Made by a program: the position numbers and the translations under genes
Shown here: positions 16,597 through 25,648 of the stretch, in pieces
Layout: each line of letters begins with the position of its first letter
Position numbering within the stretch: position 1 is the stretch's first letter
Origin: an uncultured Bacteriovoracaceae bacterium
Lineage (GTDB): Bacteria; Bdellovibrionota; Bacteriovoracia; Bacteriovoracales; Bacteriovoracaceae
Length of the DNA: 64,000 nt
Direction of reading: 5' to 3'
NCBI GenBank assembly: GCA_937931205.1
Contig: CALHBF010000005.1
Span: 1-64,000 of the forward strand
The notes under the pieces: model-generated
The model's input: the letters and a program-made list of their open reading frames with translations, nothing else
Told to the model about the DNA's origin: nothing
The model's database searches: none

Positions 16597-16968
16597 ATGG
16601 CGATTTCAGACATCAGTAGTTTCCAGAAAGTTTTAGACTCGGGCAATTCTCGTGGCTGGACTCGTGAAATTAATAATGATTTTGGTTCGAAATTTGCAAT
16701 TGAGACGCCAGGAGTTGCAGGTGGTGGAGATTTAGCTCCAGCAACCACTAAGACATTTGGAGAGTTTTTACAGGATTCAATTTCTCAGGTGAATAACCTG
16801 CAAGTTGAAGCGAATACGGCCATGGAGAAAATTGCGAGTGGAGAGAGTCAAAATCTTCATGAAACACTTCTGGCAGTAGAGAAAGCTGATATTGCTTTTA
16901 AAACAATGAACCAGGTTCGTTCGAAAGTAATTGATGCTTATAAAGAAATTATGAGAATGCAGATCTAA
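16597..16968 (+). CDS. fliE: MS-ring/rod junction protein FliE
   Basis: A 123-residue protein joining the MS ring to the rod. The C-terminal half carries the FliE pattern: FGEFLQDSISQVNNLQVEA, then ASGESQNLHETLLAVEKADIAFKTMNQVRSKVIDAYKEIMRMQI. The N-terminal 45 residues are less conserved and Gly-rich. It lies in the order flgB-flgC-fliE-fliF seen in many bacteria. Confidence 0.97.
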   Translation: MAISDISSFQKVLDSGNSRGWTREINNDFGSKFAIETPGVAGGGDLAPATTKTFGEFLQDSISQVNNLQVEANTAMEKIASGESQNLHETLLAVEKADIAFKTMNQVRSKVIDAYKEIMRMQI

Positions 16969-17006
16969 TCAAGGGATTGATTAGAAAGTAGAATCAGGAG
17001 GATTCT

Positions 17007-18695
17007 TTGAATAATTTTATTCAGCACACTATCCAGAACTTTCTTGATTTTTTCAGGGCACTGGATACGACAAGAAAATTAGGATTAATTGCCGCGACTG
17101 GTATTTTAGTTGCTGCGATGATGTCCATGATTATCTGGTCAAGTAAAACTGATTATAAAGTCCTCTATACGGATCTTTCAAAAGATGATTCTGCGACCAT
17201 CTCAAGAATGCTTGAAGAAGGAAAAATTTCTTATCAGGTAAAAGATGATGGAAAAACACTCATGGTTCCAGAGGATATGGTCGAAATCTGGAGACTTGAA
17301 ATTGCTAAGAAAGGCGTAAATTTCACCAGCACTGTTGGTTATGAAGTTTTTGATAAACAGGCATTCGGCACAACTTCATTTGTTCAAAAAATCAATAAGC
17401 AGCGTGCCCTTGAAGGCGAGCTGGTAAAAACAATCATGCATATCAAAGGAATTACTCGTGCACGTGTGCACTTATCAATTCCTGAATCTTCTCCATTTGT
17501 ATCAGAAAGGAAACCGCCTAGTGCTTCAGTAGTTCTTGATGTTGAGAGAGGATTAACGATGACCCCTGAAGAAATCAAGGGGATTCAGTCGTTAGTAAGT
17601 TCTTCAGTAGATGGGATGAGACTTCATAACGTTGTTGTGATTGATTCTCGTGGTAAAAAACTATCAGAGAATGCAGGAGATCAGATGTCATCTGAGACTG
17701 CTTCAATGATGGCCCTAGAAAATAAGCTTAATGCTAAATACGAAGAGAAAGTCCAAGAAATCCTTTCACGTGTAATTGGTGAAGGCAAGGTTATCGCTAA
17801 AGTTTCAGTTAAGCTTGATTACACAGAAAAAATTGAAACTCAGACAACTTATGATTCAGAGAATACGGCCGTTCATTCAGAAGTTCGTAATGAACAAAAG
17901 ATGGTGGGAGTTCGTCCTTCTCCTCAAGGTATTCCTGGAGCAAGATCAAATCTTCCTGGGGAGAACCCACAGCCAGGCATTCCTGAAACTCGTAATGACG
18001 TAGATAAATCATTGGTGACAAGGAACTATAATGTACCAATGACAGTAACGAAGTCGAAGAAGCCGAGTGCAGATATCCAGAATATCTCAGTAGCCGTAAT
18101 GGTTGATGGTAAGAAAGTTCGCGTACTAGGAGAGAATGGTGCTCCAGTATTAAATGAAGATGGTATTGCTGAAACGAAATATCAAGCATGGAACGAAGAA
18201 GAACTTCAGAATTTCCAACAAATCGTCTCAAGTGCTCTTGGTATCAACAATAACCGCGGTGATAAAGTTGTGATCAAGAATATGGAGTTTGCAAAAGAAG
18301 ATCTTTCTGAAATGGAAGCTTTGATGCGTGCTCGTGAGAATAGAGAGTTGGTAAAAAATATCACTAAGTATTTAACTATTGGTGTTATACTAACATTGTT
18401 CATCTTTATGGTGGTAAGACCGTTCATCCTTTGGTTAACGGAGAACTCAGTAGAAAATATCGAAGATTTCCTACCGAGAACAATTGAGGAGCTTGAAAAA
18501 ATTCAAGCTAATCAACGTCTACCTGGCCTTGAAGATGTGATCCCTTCATTTGAAGACAGGTTGAATCCTGAAAAGATTGAAGGAAATATGTTGAGAGAAA
18601 AAATTATTCAGCTAATTGAAGCAAATCCTGCAAAGGCCGCTCAAGTAGTTCATGAAATGATCCACTCAGCGGATACAAACAAAGAAATTGCTTAG
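17007..18695 (+). CDS. fliF: Flagellar MS-ring protein FliF
   Basis: A 562-residue inner-membrane ring protein on which the flagellum is built. It starts at TTG with an ideal AGGAGG 5 bases upstream. Two membrane helices are visible: about residues 24-46 (LGLIAATGILVAAMMSMIIW) and about 452-474 (YLTIGVILTLFIFMVVRPFI). The periplasmic ring domains between them include YKVLYTDLSKDD and RARVHLSIPE. The cytoplasmic tail that binds FliG is present. Length is typical. Confidence 0.97.
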   Translation: MNNFIQHTIQNFLDFFRALDTTRKLGLIAATGILVAAMMSMIIWSSKTDYKVLYTDLSKDDSATISRMLEEGKISYQVKDDGKTLMVPEDMVEIWRLEIAKKGVNFTSTVGYEVFDKQAFGTTSFVQKINKQRALEGELVKTIMHIKGITRARVHLSIPESSPFVSERKPPSASVVLDVERGLTMTPEEIKGIQSLVSSSVDGMRLHNVVVIDSRGKKLSENAGDQMSSETASMMALENKLNAKYEEKVQEILSRVIGEGKVIAKVSVKLDYTEKIETQTTYDSENTAVHSEVRNEQKMVGVRPSPQGIPGARSNLPGENPQPGIPETRNDVDKSLVTRNYNVPMTVTKSKKPSADIQNISVAVMVDGKKVRVLGENGAPVLNEDGIAETKYQAWNEEELQNFQQIVSSALGINNNRGDKVVIKNMEFAKEDLSEMEALMRARENRELVKNITKYLTIGVILTLFIFMVVRPFILWLTENSVENIEDFLPRTIEELEKIQANQRLPGLEDVIPSFEDRLNPEKIEGNMLREKIIQLIEANPAKAAQVVHEMIHSADTNKEIA

Positions 18696-18713
18696 TACTT
18701 AAGGGAGTAGAAC

Positions 18714-19748
18714 GTGGCAGAGGAAAAAACCTTAGAACCTGATGTGCAATATGCGCTTCTTTCCGGTCAGGAAAAAGCAGCTATTTTGCTTTCTGCTCTA
18801 GGTCCGACTGTTACGAAGACTGTCTTCAAGCATATGAAGGACAATGATGTTAAACGTATGATTAACTCAATGTCTTCAATTACTAAATCTCCAATTTGGA
18901 TGGTGAAAAAAGTTCTAGAAGAATTTTATTCTGCCATTAATGAAGATAGTGATCTTCTCTTCTCTGAAAATCGAGGTCGTGACTTTATCTTGGGAACGCT
19001 AGGTGAAGATCGCGCCAAACAACTTCTGGGTCAGATTGTTGAAGTTGGTAATTCTAATACTCTCGAATCACTTGAACTGGTGGATACCAGAACATTGGCC
19101 AACTTCCTTATTAACGAACACCCTCAGACAATCGCTCTTATCTGTGCTCACTTGCCAGTAGAGAAGAAAGTAGATGTCTTAAGAAAACTTCCAGAAGGAC
19201 TTCAGGCAGAAGTGGTTCTTCGTGTGGCCAATCTTGATTTCGTGTCTCCTGAACTTATTGCTCAGCTTGATGATGTTCTTAAAACAGAACTTTCAACTCT
19301 TGGATCAATTGATACCCAACAGCTTGGTGGTATTGAACCAATCGCAGATATGCTTAACCTTATGGATAAGAACTCTGAGAAAAATATCATGGCGCGAGTT
19401 GAGGAGAAAGATCCTGAGCTTGCTGAAGAAATTAGAAAACTTATGTTCGTCTTCGAAGATCTTATCTATGTGGACGACAAAGGTATTCAAGAGCTTCTTA
19501 AAATTGTGGATAACCAAAAACTTGTTATCTCTCTTAAGACTGCTCCCGATGAAGTTAAAGCGAAGCTATTTAGAAATATGTCTAACCGTGCGGCAACTCT
19601 TCTTCGCGAAGATCTTGAAGCATCTGCTCCTACTAAAGTGTCTGATGTTGAAAAAGCTCAGCAGGATATCGTACAGCAGCTTAAAGAGCTTGAATCTCAA
19701 GGTAAGGCGATTATTTCTCGTGGTGGAGAAGGCGATACGTTCGTTTAG
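18714..19748 (+). CDS. fliG: Flagellar motor switch protein FliG
   Basis: A 344-residue cytoplasmic switch protein that binds FliF, FliM and the stator. It starts at GTG (AGGGAGTAG upstream). Motifs include GQEKAAILLSALGP in the N-terminal domain, NEHPQTIALICAHLP in the middle (the EHPQR-like motif), and the C-terminal torque helix region MFVFEDLIYVDDKGIQELLKIV with its charged residues. Normal length for the family (about 330-345). Confidence 0.97.
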   Translation: MAEEKTLEPDVQYALLSGQEKAAILLSALGPTVTKTVFKHMKDNDVKRMINSMSSITKSPIWMVKKVLEEFYSAINEDSDLLFSENRGRDFILGTLGEDRAKQLLGQIVEVGNSNTLESLELVDTRTLANFLINEHPQTIALICAHLPVEKKVDVLRKLPEGLQAEVVLRVANLDFVSPELIAQLDDVLKTELSTLGSIDTQQLGGIEPIADMLNLMDKNSEKNIMARVEEKDPELAEEIRKLMFVFEDLIYVDDKGIQELLKIVDNQKLVISLKTAPDEVKAKLFRNMSNRAATLLREDLEASAPTKVSDVEKAQQDIVQQLKELESQGKAIISRGGEGDTFV

Positions 19749-19760
19749 AAGGTTTAAAGA

Positions 19761-20564
19761 ATGGATAAGTTCAAGGGTTCAGAAATTAAGCCTTTCGTAT
19801 TTTCAGACCTTAAAGGTTCACACGTTGTTGAACAATCTCAGACCAAGGATTTCGTCTTTCAGGACCTTGATGGTCGAGTTGTAAAAAAAACAGTTCCCAC
19901 TGAAGAAGTTATTCGCCAAGAAAGAACATTCGAAAAAAAATCTTCATTTAAAATAGATAGTGCTGTTCGTGAACATCGTGGTCTTTCTGCTCAGGAAGAC
20001 AGTGATTTTGAAAGAAGAGTACAGGCCGAAGTTGAAGCTCGTGTTCAGCAAATTCAACAAAAAGCGTATGAAGCTGGATTTGAGAAAGGCCAGCAAGATG
20101 GAGCTGAGCAAGTTCATCATGAGAGTTCAAATCAGTTTGAAGCTCTTTCTGAACAAATGAAAGAGATGTTTGTCTCTGCCACTACTCAGGTTGATCAATT
20201 TACCTTGAATCATAAGAATGAGATGATGAAGTTTGTGAAGAACTTTGCCAAATGGGTTCTTTATAAAGAAATTAATGAAAAAGATTATCTGGCCCATTTA
20301 CTGGAAAAGCTTCTTCATGAATTAAACGCCAGAAGAAACTTGGTCATTCGTGTGAATGAATCAAGTTATGAATTCATGCCGGATATCATTTCAGCTCTTG
20401 ATAAAAAGTTGGGAGGCTTTTCGAATCTGCGTTTAGAAATTTCCAACGAAATCCATTATCCTGGAATTGTTGTTGAATCAGAGAACGGGATTATGGATGG
20501 AACCCTAGAAAATATCTTCTTAAAATTAGATCATTTCTTTGAACAGGCAGGACACGGTGAATGA
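19761..20564 (+). CDS. fliH: Flagellar export regulator FliH-like protein
   Basis: A 267-residue protein at the fliH position between fliG and fliI. A variable N-terminal 80 residues is followed by a long charged coiled coil with the FliH-type GxxxG-like run (AYEAGFEKGQQDGAEQ, about 113-128). The C-terminal domain resembles the V-ATPase subunit E/FliH fold (LVIRVNESSYEFMPDII...IEISNEIHYPGIVVESENGIMDGTLE-type ending). FliH dimers restrain the ATPase FliI and dock it to the export gate. The start of fliI overlaps its stop codon. Confidence 0.88.
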   Translation: MDKFKGSEIKPFVFSDLKGSHVVEQSQTKDFVFQDLDGRVVKKTVPTEEVIRQERTFEKKSSFKIDSAVREHRGLSAQEDSDFERRVQAEVEARVQQIQQKAYEAGFEKGQQDGAEQVHHESSNQFEALSEQMKEMFVSATTQVDQFTLNHKNEMMKFVKNFAKWVLYKEINEKDYLAHLLEKLLHELNARRNLVIRVNESSYEFMPDIISALDKKLGGFSNLRLEISNEIHYPGIVVESENGIMDGTLENIFLKLDHFFEQAGHGE

Positions 20565-21906
20565 ACTTGGCCTGCAGCAGATTGCTAAACAGTTCTCATT
20601 AACCCAGCCTTATGAAAAAATTGGAAAAATCATTGCCTCAAGAGGGATGGTTTACGAAGCCTCTGTGCCTCGTGCAGTACTTGGTTCAAATGTTGAGTTT
20701 GTCACACAGACTGGTGAGACTAGCTTAGGCGAAGTGGTGGCCATTCAGGGATCTCACTGTATGGTAATGCCATATAATGAAATTTCTGGAATTAATTCCG
20801 AAACAAAAATTTACTTAAAAGATGTAGTTACTGAAATCAATATTGGCCCAGAGCTATTGGGGCGAGTTGTTGATTTTCAGGGGAATCCTATTGATGGCAA
20901 GGGCCCTATTCATGGAAGGGTAGAACGCCGTTCTATTTTTGGCACTCCCATTAATCCCCTTGATCGACCTCCTATCAGAGAGCCACTTGATACTGGAATC
21001 AACTCAATTAATACTTTTATGACGGCAGGTCGCGGTCAGCGTTTAGCAATTATGGCAGGTTCGGGAGTTGGTAAGTCAGTACTTATGGGAATGATTGCTA
21101 AAAACACAGATGCTGATATCAGTGTAATTGCCCTCATTGGTGAGCGTGGACGTGAGGTACTGGAGTTTATTCAATCTGACCTTGGAGAAGAGGGATTAAA
21201 GCGCGCAGTCGTGGTGGTTGCCACTTCTGATACTTCTGCTTTAATCCGTATGAAAGCTGCTTATACAGCAACAACAATTGCTGAATACTTTAGAGATCAA
21301 AAAAAAGATGTTCTTTTGATGATGGACTCGATTACCCGTTTTGCCATGGCAGGGCGAGAGATTGCTCTTTCTACTGGTGAACCTCCAGGCCAGAAAGGTT
21401 ATACGCCAAGTATTTTTGCTAAACTTCCAAAACTGATGGAGCGTGCTGGAACTAAAGCAGGTGCCGGATCGATTACTGGTATTTATACAGTACTTGTTGA
21501 AGGTGGAGATATGGATGAGCCGATCGCAGATGCCGTCCGTGGTATCTCTGACGGACATATTGTTCTATCCCGTGAACTAGCGGCTAAAAACCACTTTCCT
21601 GCGATTGATGTTCTTTCTTCTATTTCAAGGGTTATGACCAAGGTTGCAACCCGCGAGCACAAAATTATAGCAAGTCATTTACGTGATCTTCTTTCGGCCT
21701 ATAAGCAATCAGAGGATCTTATCTCTGTAGGAGCTTATGCTAGAGGATCAAATCCTAAAGTTGATAAGGCCATTGCTGTCTATGACGATATAATCGCTCT
21801 TCTCCGTCAGCAGATGGATGAGAAATCGACCATAAATGAACTCTTCGAGAGGATGCTAGAGATCGCTCGCAAGGCTGAGTCTGCAGTTGATCCTAGTTTT
21901 AGATAA
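20557..21906 (+). CDS. fliI: Flagellar export ATPase FliI
   Basis: About 449 residues from the GTG at 20557, which has AGGA 4 bases upstream and overlaps the end of fliH; a TTG at 20539 is an alternative. It is an F1-beta-like ATPase that feeds substrates into the flagellar type III export gate. Walker A MAGSGVGKSVLMG, Walker B VLLMMDSITRFAMA, and the FliI/SctN segments GEPPGQKGYTPSIFAKLP and ERAGTKAGAGSITGIYTVLVEGGD are clear. Its stop TAA overlaps the fliJ ATG. Confidence 0.97.
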   Translation: MNELGLQQIAKQFSLTQPYEKIGKIIASRGMVYEASVPRAVLGSNVEFVTQTGETSLGEVVAIQGSHCMVMPYNEISGINSETKIYLKDVVTEINIGPELLGRVVDFQGNPIDGKGPIHGRVERRSIFGTPINPLDRPPIREPLDTGINSINTFMTAGRGQRLAIMAGSGVGKSVLMGMIAKNTDADISVIALIGERGREVLEFIQSDLGEEGLKRAVVVVATSDTSALIRMKAAYTATTIAEYFRDQKKDVLLMMDSITRFAMAGREIALSTGEPPGQKGYTPSIFAKLPKLMERAGTKAGAGSITGIYTVLVEGGDMDEPIADAVRGISDGHIVLSRELAAKNHFPAIDVLSSISRVMTKVATREHKIIASHLRDLLSAYKQSEDLISVGAYARGSNPKVDKAIAVYDDIIALLRQQMDEKSTINELFERMLEIARKAESAVDPSFR

Positions 21907-22355
21907 TGAAGAAATATCAGTTTCGATTAGAGCCAGTTCTTAAAGTACGAAAGTTTAAAGAAGAAACTTGTCGTATGGAATTAGGGGAACTCTTGAATGA
22001 GCTTAAGCGAATTGATGATCAGCTCACACACGATCAAGAGCAAATTGATAATTATTATAAGATTCAGGAAGGTGCTTTAAAAACGGGCATGAGTGCAGGC
22101 CAGCTTCAGGCATTTCCGATGCTTGTTGCAGGTAAGGCAAGAAATATTGAACTCTTGCAAAATGCAAAGATCCGACAAGAAGGTCTGGTCGAAGAAAAGA
22201 AGAAAGAGTTGGCGATAGTTAGAGGCGAGCTGAAGCTTATTGAGTCGATGAAAGAAAAAGATTTCGCCAAATATAGAAAAGAAGTGAATAAAGAAATTGA
22301 TCAGAAAGTTGAAGAGCAGACTCAAAACTGGCTGATGCATAAAAATAAAGGTTAG
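21906..22355 (+). CDS. fliJ: Flagellar export chaperone FliJ-like protein
   Basis: A 149-residue, almost wholly coiled-coil protein at the fliJ position. It begins KKYQFRLEPVLKVRKFKEE, the standard FliJ start (F-x-L-x-x-VLxxRxxxEE), and continues as a two-helix hairpin rich in Glu and Lys. FliJ sits in the export ATPase ring and links it to the FlhA gate. The ATG overlaps the fliI stop (TAATG), so the two are translationally coupled. Confidence 0.93.
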   Translation: MKKYQFRLEPVLKVRKFKEETCRMELGELLNELKRIDDQLTHDQEQIDNYYKIQEGALKTGMSAGQLQAFPMLVAGKARNIELLQNAKIRQEGLVEEKKKELAIVRGELKLIESMKEKDFAKYRKEVNKEIDQKVEEQTQNWLMHKNKG

Positions 22356-22356
22356 T

Positions 22357-22881
22357 ATGAAAGTTTTATTGCTGTTTTTAATTTTTTCTTCGAGTGCTTT
22401 TTCAAAGGACGAAAAAGTTTATACAGAGAAAGAATTTATTAAAAAAGTAAGTGAAGAAGTCTCAACTCACGTCGATAAAATAAAAAAACAATCAGTAACT
22501 GATTTGACAAAAGAAATTGTGAAGAAGCATGAAGAATTATCTCTGCGAGAGCTGGAATTAAAGAAAAGAGAGCAGGCCCTGACTGCATCTGAGAATGAAC
22601 TTGCTTCGAAATATATTGATGTAGATAAAAAACAGAAACAAATTATTGGCTGTGTGGATAAGAATGCTGATGAAGAGAAACAACGTGTTTCTCAGGTCGT
22701 TGATATGATTTCTAATATGCGTCCTCAAAAAGCTGCTGAAATTCTTTCAGTTCAAGACAGCAGCATTGCAGTCCAGATTCTACAGAAGATTGATCCTAAA
22801 AAGGCTTCTAAGATCTTCAATTTTATGGATAAAGATATTTCAGCAAAGTTACAAAAACAGTATTTGCTGATGAAAAAATAG
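22357..22881 (+). CDS. MotE-like flagellar periplasmic chaperone
   Basis: A 174-residue protein with a signal peptide (1-16, ...SSSAFS), a long Lys/Glu coiled coil (about 20-115), and a C-terminal MgtE-N-like helical domain (ISNMRPQKAAEILSVQ...AVQILQKIDPKKASKIFNFMDKD). This build is typical of MotE, which in other bacteria stabilises the stator protein MotC in the periplasm. Similar proteins often follow fliJ. No motC is visible in the window, so the partner is unknown. Two bases separate it from fliJ. Confidence 0.82.
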   Translation: MKVLLLFLIFSSSAFSKDEKVYTEKEFIKKVSEEVSTHVDKIKKQSVTDLTKEIVKKHEELSLRELELKKREQALTASENELASKYIDVDKKQKQIIGCVDKNADEEKQRVSQVVDMISNMRPQKAAEILSVQDSSIAVQILQKIDPKKASKIFNFMDKDISAKLQKQYLLMKK

Positions 22882-22962
22882 GTTGAGTGGAAGAATCTGC
22901 CCGGATTTATTTTTCTGCCCCTATTGTGGCAAAATGGTCATAGGACCAAAAAAAGGATAGAA

Positions 22963-24195
22963 ATGTTATTTGGCCTTCAACAATTATTCACAGCTCCTAA
23001 GACCCAAGGGTCGGCGGAAGTAGGTGCACAGGAGTCTAATGCTCTTGTGAATCTAAATGGTGAAAAAAGTGAGTTTGGAGCCGAGATGCTGGAGCTTCTT
23101 AAAGGGATGAATCCTGAAGAAGTGAAGTCATTTATTGCAGATCTTCCTCGTGAAATGCAGGCACAAATAAAAATGGCGCTGAACCCAGAGGTTTCTTCTG
23201 GTACAACTTTCTCTCCTCAGAAACCTGCTGACCTTGACGTAACAACACTTCAAATTCCTAAATCAGTTACTTCTCTTGAAGGGAAGTTATCTCAAAACCA
23301 AGATCTTGAATCTGTATCAATGGATCCATTAGCAGCTCAAGAACTTGGTTTTGAGAATAATGGAAAAGTAAAAGCAGAGTCTAAAATTTCAAATCTATTG
23401 AGTAAGTTTCTTCCAAAAGAAGAATCAACGACTCTTGCTTCCGCTCAGAGAAGTCCGGCCATTGATTTTGCTCCAGAGAATGTCGATGCAAAATTGATGA
23501 ACTTCGAAGATTTCACATTGCAGAAAAATTCGATTAAAAAACAGCAGATAGTTCCTACTTATGAAGGAATGAATTCTAAGAAAGAACTTGAGTTGAAATC
23601 AACTGAAGTCGTTCATGCAGTTAATCCTTCGGCTGAAGGGCAAACTCAAGGATCGGCCCAGTTTATTTTAAATATGATGAATGAGTCTGCGACTCCAATG
23701 AAGATTGATGTCGCTCAGATTGATAAGATTATGGCCCCTCAGTTCAATATGAACAATGTTCAGACTTCTGATGTGCAAACAATCATGAATCAGATCAGTG
23801 ATTATATCGTTCAGGCCAAAGCCGCCAAAGAGCCGACTGTTAATTTCAAGATGAACCATCAGGATCTTGGGTTAGTGGATATTACAGTTTCTAAAGCTCA
23901 ACACGGGGCTGAAGCTGTTTCAATTAATATTGGAACGGCAGCTCTTGAAGGTAAGCAATTCTTTACACAGAACTTAAAAGAACTAACTAGCCACTTAGCA
24001 AGTGCTGGTATTCAAGTTACAGATATCAAAGTTGATTCAACTCAAAACTCAAAACAAGGTTTTGATTTTAACCAGCAACAAAGAAATGCTGACTCTGGAC
24101 AGAGACAATTTGGATCTGAGCAGAATCAAAGAAATCACGATCAGGAAAAACGCCAGTCTCTTTGGGACTTGTTAAATAACAAGGAAGCTGCGTAA
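22963..24195 (+). CDS. fliK: Flagellar hook-length control protein FliK-like
   Basis: About 410 residues from the ATG at 22963, which has AAAGGA upstream; an in-frame ATG at 22924 lacks a site. The low-complexity N-terminal two thirds is rich in Ser, Gln, Glu and Ala. The C-terminal domain (about 285-375: FKMNHQDLGLVDITVSK...INIGTAALEGKQFF...LKELTSHLASAGIQVTDIKVD) matches the FliK C-domain, which switches export from hook to filament. A Gln/Asn/Arg-rich tail follows. Position between motE-like and flgD agrees. Its TAA overlaps the flgD ATG. Confidence 0.9.
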   Translation: MLFGLQQLFTAPKTQGSAEVGAQESNALVNLNGEKSEFGAEMLELLKGMNPEEVKSFIADLPREMQAQIKMALNPEVSSGTTFSPQKPADLDVTTLQIPKSVTSLEGKLSQNQDLESVSMDPLAAQELGFENNGKVKAESKISNLLSKFLPKEESTTLASAQRSPAIDFAPENVDAKLMNFEDFTLQKNSIKKQQIVPTYEGMNSKKELELKSTEVVHAVNPSAEGQTQGSAQFILNMMNESATPMKIDVAQIDKIMAPQFNMNNVQTSDVQTIMNQISDYIVQAKAAKEPTVNFKMNHQDLGLVDITVSKAQHGAEAVSINIGTAALEGKQFFTQNLKELTSHLASAGIQVTDIKVDSTQNSKQGFDFNQQQRNADSGQRQFGSEQNQRNHDQEKRQSLWDLLNNKEAA

Positions 24196-25103
24196 TGGCC
24201 GAAATGGGACGTCCAATTTCTCAACAAGAAGTGCGTTACCGCCAAGTAGAAATGGGGCCTAAAGCTCTAAACACGAAAGGTAAGTCAGAAGCCCAGATTC
24301 GTGAAGAAATCATCAATAAGGCTGCCGGTCAAAAGAATACAAAAAGTATCTATAAAGATGGCCCACATAATGAAATGGGTAAGGATGAATTCCTTAAACT
24401 TTTAACTTATCAGCTTCAGAATCAGGATCCGATGAATCCGATGGAGCAGAGCAAATTTACAGGTGAGCTTGCTCAGTTTTCTCAATTAGAGCAACTTTCA
24501 AACTTAAATAAAAAGTTTGATCAGGCCAATAAAACGCAAACGATGCAGGATAAGTTCTACGCCGCTTCGTTTGTTGGTAAAAAAATTGTTACTCAAGGTT
24601 CTAGCTTAGATTTAAAGCAAGCTGGAGCTGCGCAAGATGTTCTTTTTAAGCTGGATCACAATGCTTCTAAAGTCGTCATTCGTGTTCTTGATGATAAAAA
24701 TAATATCGCCGGAGAAATCTGGAGAGATGGAATGTCACATGGATCACACCAAGTGACTTGGGATGGAATGCAGCTTGATGGTGCTCCAGCTCCTAAAGGT
24801 ATTTATAAAGTTCAAGTTAAGGCCTGGGATGATAGAGGACAAAATATTGTTGCTCGTACTGAGGCGACTGGTGTAGTTGAAAGCGTGACATTTGATGAAG
24901 GTGAGCCTGTTCTAACTGTTAATGGTCAGAAAGTTTATCTTCGTGATGTGAGAAGTTTTCATACTGAAAATAGCCAAACGCATACGTCGGCAATTAATTC
25001 CGATCTTTCTGGTGTAAATAATCCTATGGTACAATCTAGAGTAGGTGTACCAACTCAACAAGCGATGAATGCTTATGAGGATAATGCAGGGATTTACGAC
25101 TAA
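24195..25103 (+). CDS. flgD: Flagellar hook-cap scaffold FlgD
   Basis: A 302-residue scaffold that caps the growing hook. The N-terminal FlgD signature is clear: KDEFLKLLTYQLQNQDPMNPM then FTGELAQFSQLEQLSNLN (about 65-105). The C-terminal FlgD Ig-like and tudor-like domain follows (IRVLDDKNNIAGEIWRDG...VTWDGMQLDGAPAPKGIYKVQVKAWD). The last 55 residues are extra compared with E. coli FlgD (231 residues). It overlaps fliK and the next gene by one to a few bases. Confidence 0.95.
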   Translation: MAEMGRPISQQEVRYRQVEMGPKALNTKGKSEAQIREEIINKAAGQKNTKSIYKDGPHNEMGKDEFLKLLTYQLQNQDPMNPMEQSKFTGELAQFSQLEQLSNLNKKFDQANKTQTMQDKFYAASFVGKKIVTQGSSLDLKQAGAAQDVLFKLDHNASKVVIRVLDDKNNIAGEIWRDGMSHGSHQVTWDGMQLDGAPAPKGIYKVQVKAWDDRGQNIVARTEATGVVESVTFDEGEPVLTVNGQKVYLRDVRSFHTENSQTHTSAINSDLSGVNNPMVQSRVGVPTQQAMNAYEDNAGIYD

Positions 25104-25537
25104 TGGCCAAGATTAACAACTTTCTTATTCCTAATGTAAATACTCTTTCAAACGATAAAAAGTCGATTGATCAGGGGAATGCACTTAAACAGGGTGAGAA
25201 GAGTGAGTTTAAAGGTCTTGTAGATAAGTTCTCGCAGAACGATCTACGTCAACCTCAGGTTCAAAACCTGGATGTTGGTCAGCAAATTAACGTTTCAACT
25301 CATGCAGCAAAAAGACTGCAAGAGAGAAATATCGAGCTTGATGGAAATGAGTACATGAAGCTTAAGGAAGCAATCAGTAAATTACGTACCAAAGGGGGAC
25401 ATGATTCGCTGGTGATTACTCAAAAAGCTGCTTACGTTGTTGACGTAGACAGAAATACAGTAGTGACGGCCGTTGATAAAAACAACATGAACGAGAACGT
25501 ATTTACGAAAATTGATTCAACTATTTTTATGATGTAG
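25103..25537 (+). CDS. TIGR02530-type flagellar operon protein
   Basis: A 144-residue protein. The C-terminal half matches the flagellar operon protein family TIGR02530: VSTHAAKRLQERNIEL, then KLKEAISKLRTKGGHDSLVITQKAAYVVDVDRNTVVTAVD. The family lies between flgD and flgE in many bacteria, as here; its exact biochemical role is not settled, and a link to hook assembly is assumed. The N-terminal 55 residues are polar and probably disordered. It starts within the flgD stop. Confidence 0.9.
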   Translation: MAKINNFLIPNVNTLSNDKKSIDQGNALKQGEKSEFKGLVDKFSQNDLRQPQVQNLDVGQQINVSTHAAKRLQERNIELDGNEYMKLKEAISKLRTKGGHDSLVITQKAAYVVDVDRNTVVTAVDKNNMNENVFTKIDSTIFMM

Positions 25538-25561
25538 GTTTTTAGAAAATATAAATGATTT

Positions 25562-25623
25562 CGAGGTGGCTGGTCCTTTCCGGAAGCCATGGAGTAAGAG
25601 CCTGTAGTGCTTTTCTCCCCTCG
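25562..25623 (+). promoter_or_regulatory. Structured leader upstream of flgE
   Basis: CGAGG (25562-25566) can pair with CCTCG (25619-25623). The enclosed stretch contains a hairpin TGGCT...AGCCA (25567-25571 with 25585-25589), extended inside by TCC/GGA. It lies in the 111-base gap before flgE, the only sizeable gap within the operon, and ends 26 bases before the flgE ATG. Confidence 0.4.
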
Positions 25624-25648
25624 CCAAATGGAGTCTAGGAGGGACAAC

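Noticed and set aside
19222..19884. 220-codon frame overlapping fliG and fliH in another frame
   Set aside because: Its Leu/Lys/Ser-rich sequence is a shadow of fliG; both fliG and fliH are strongly supported in their own frames.
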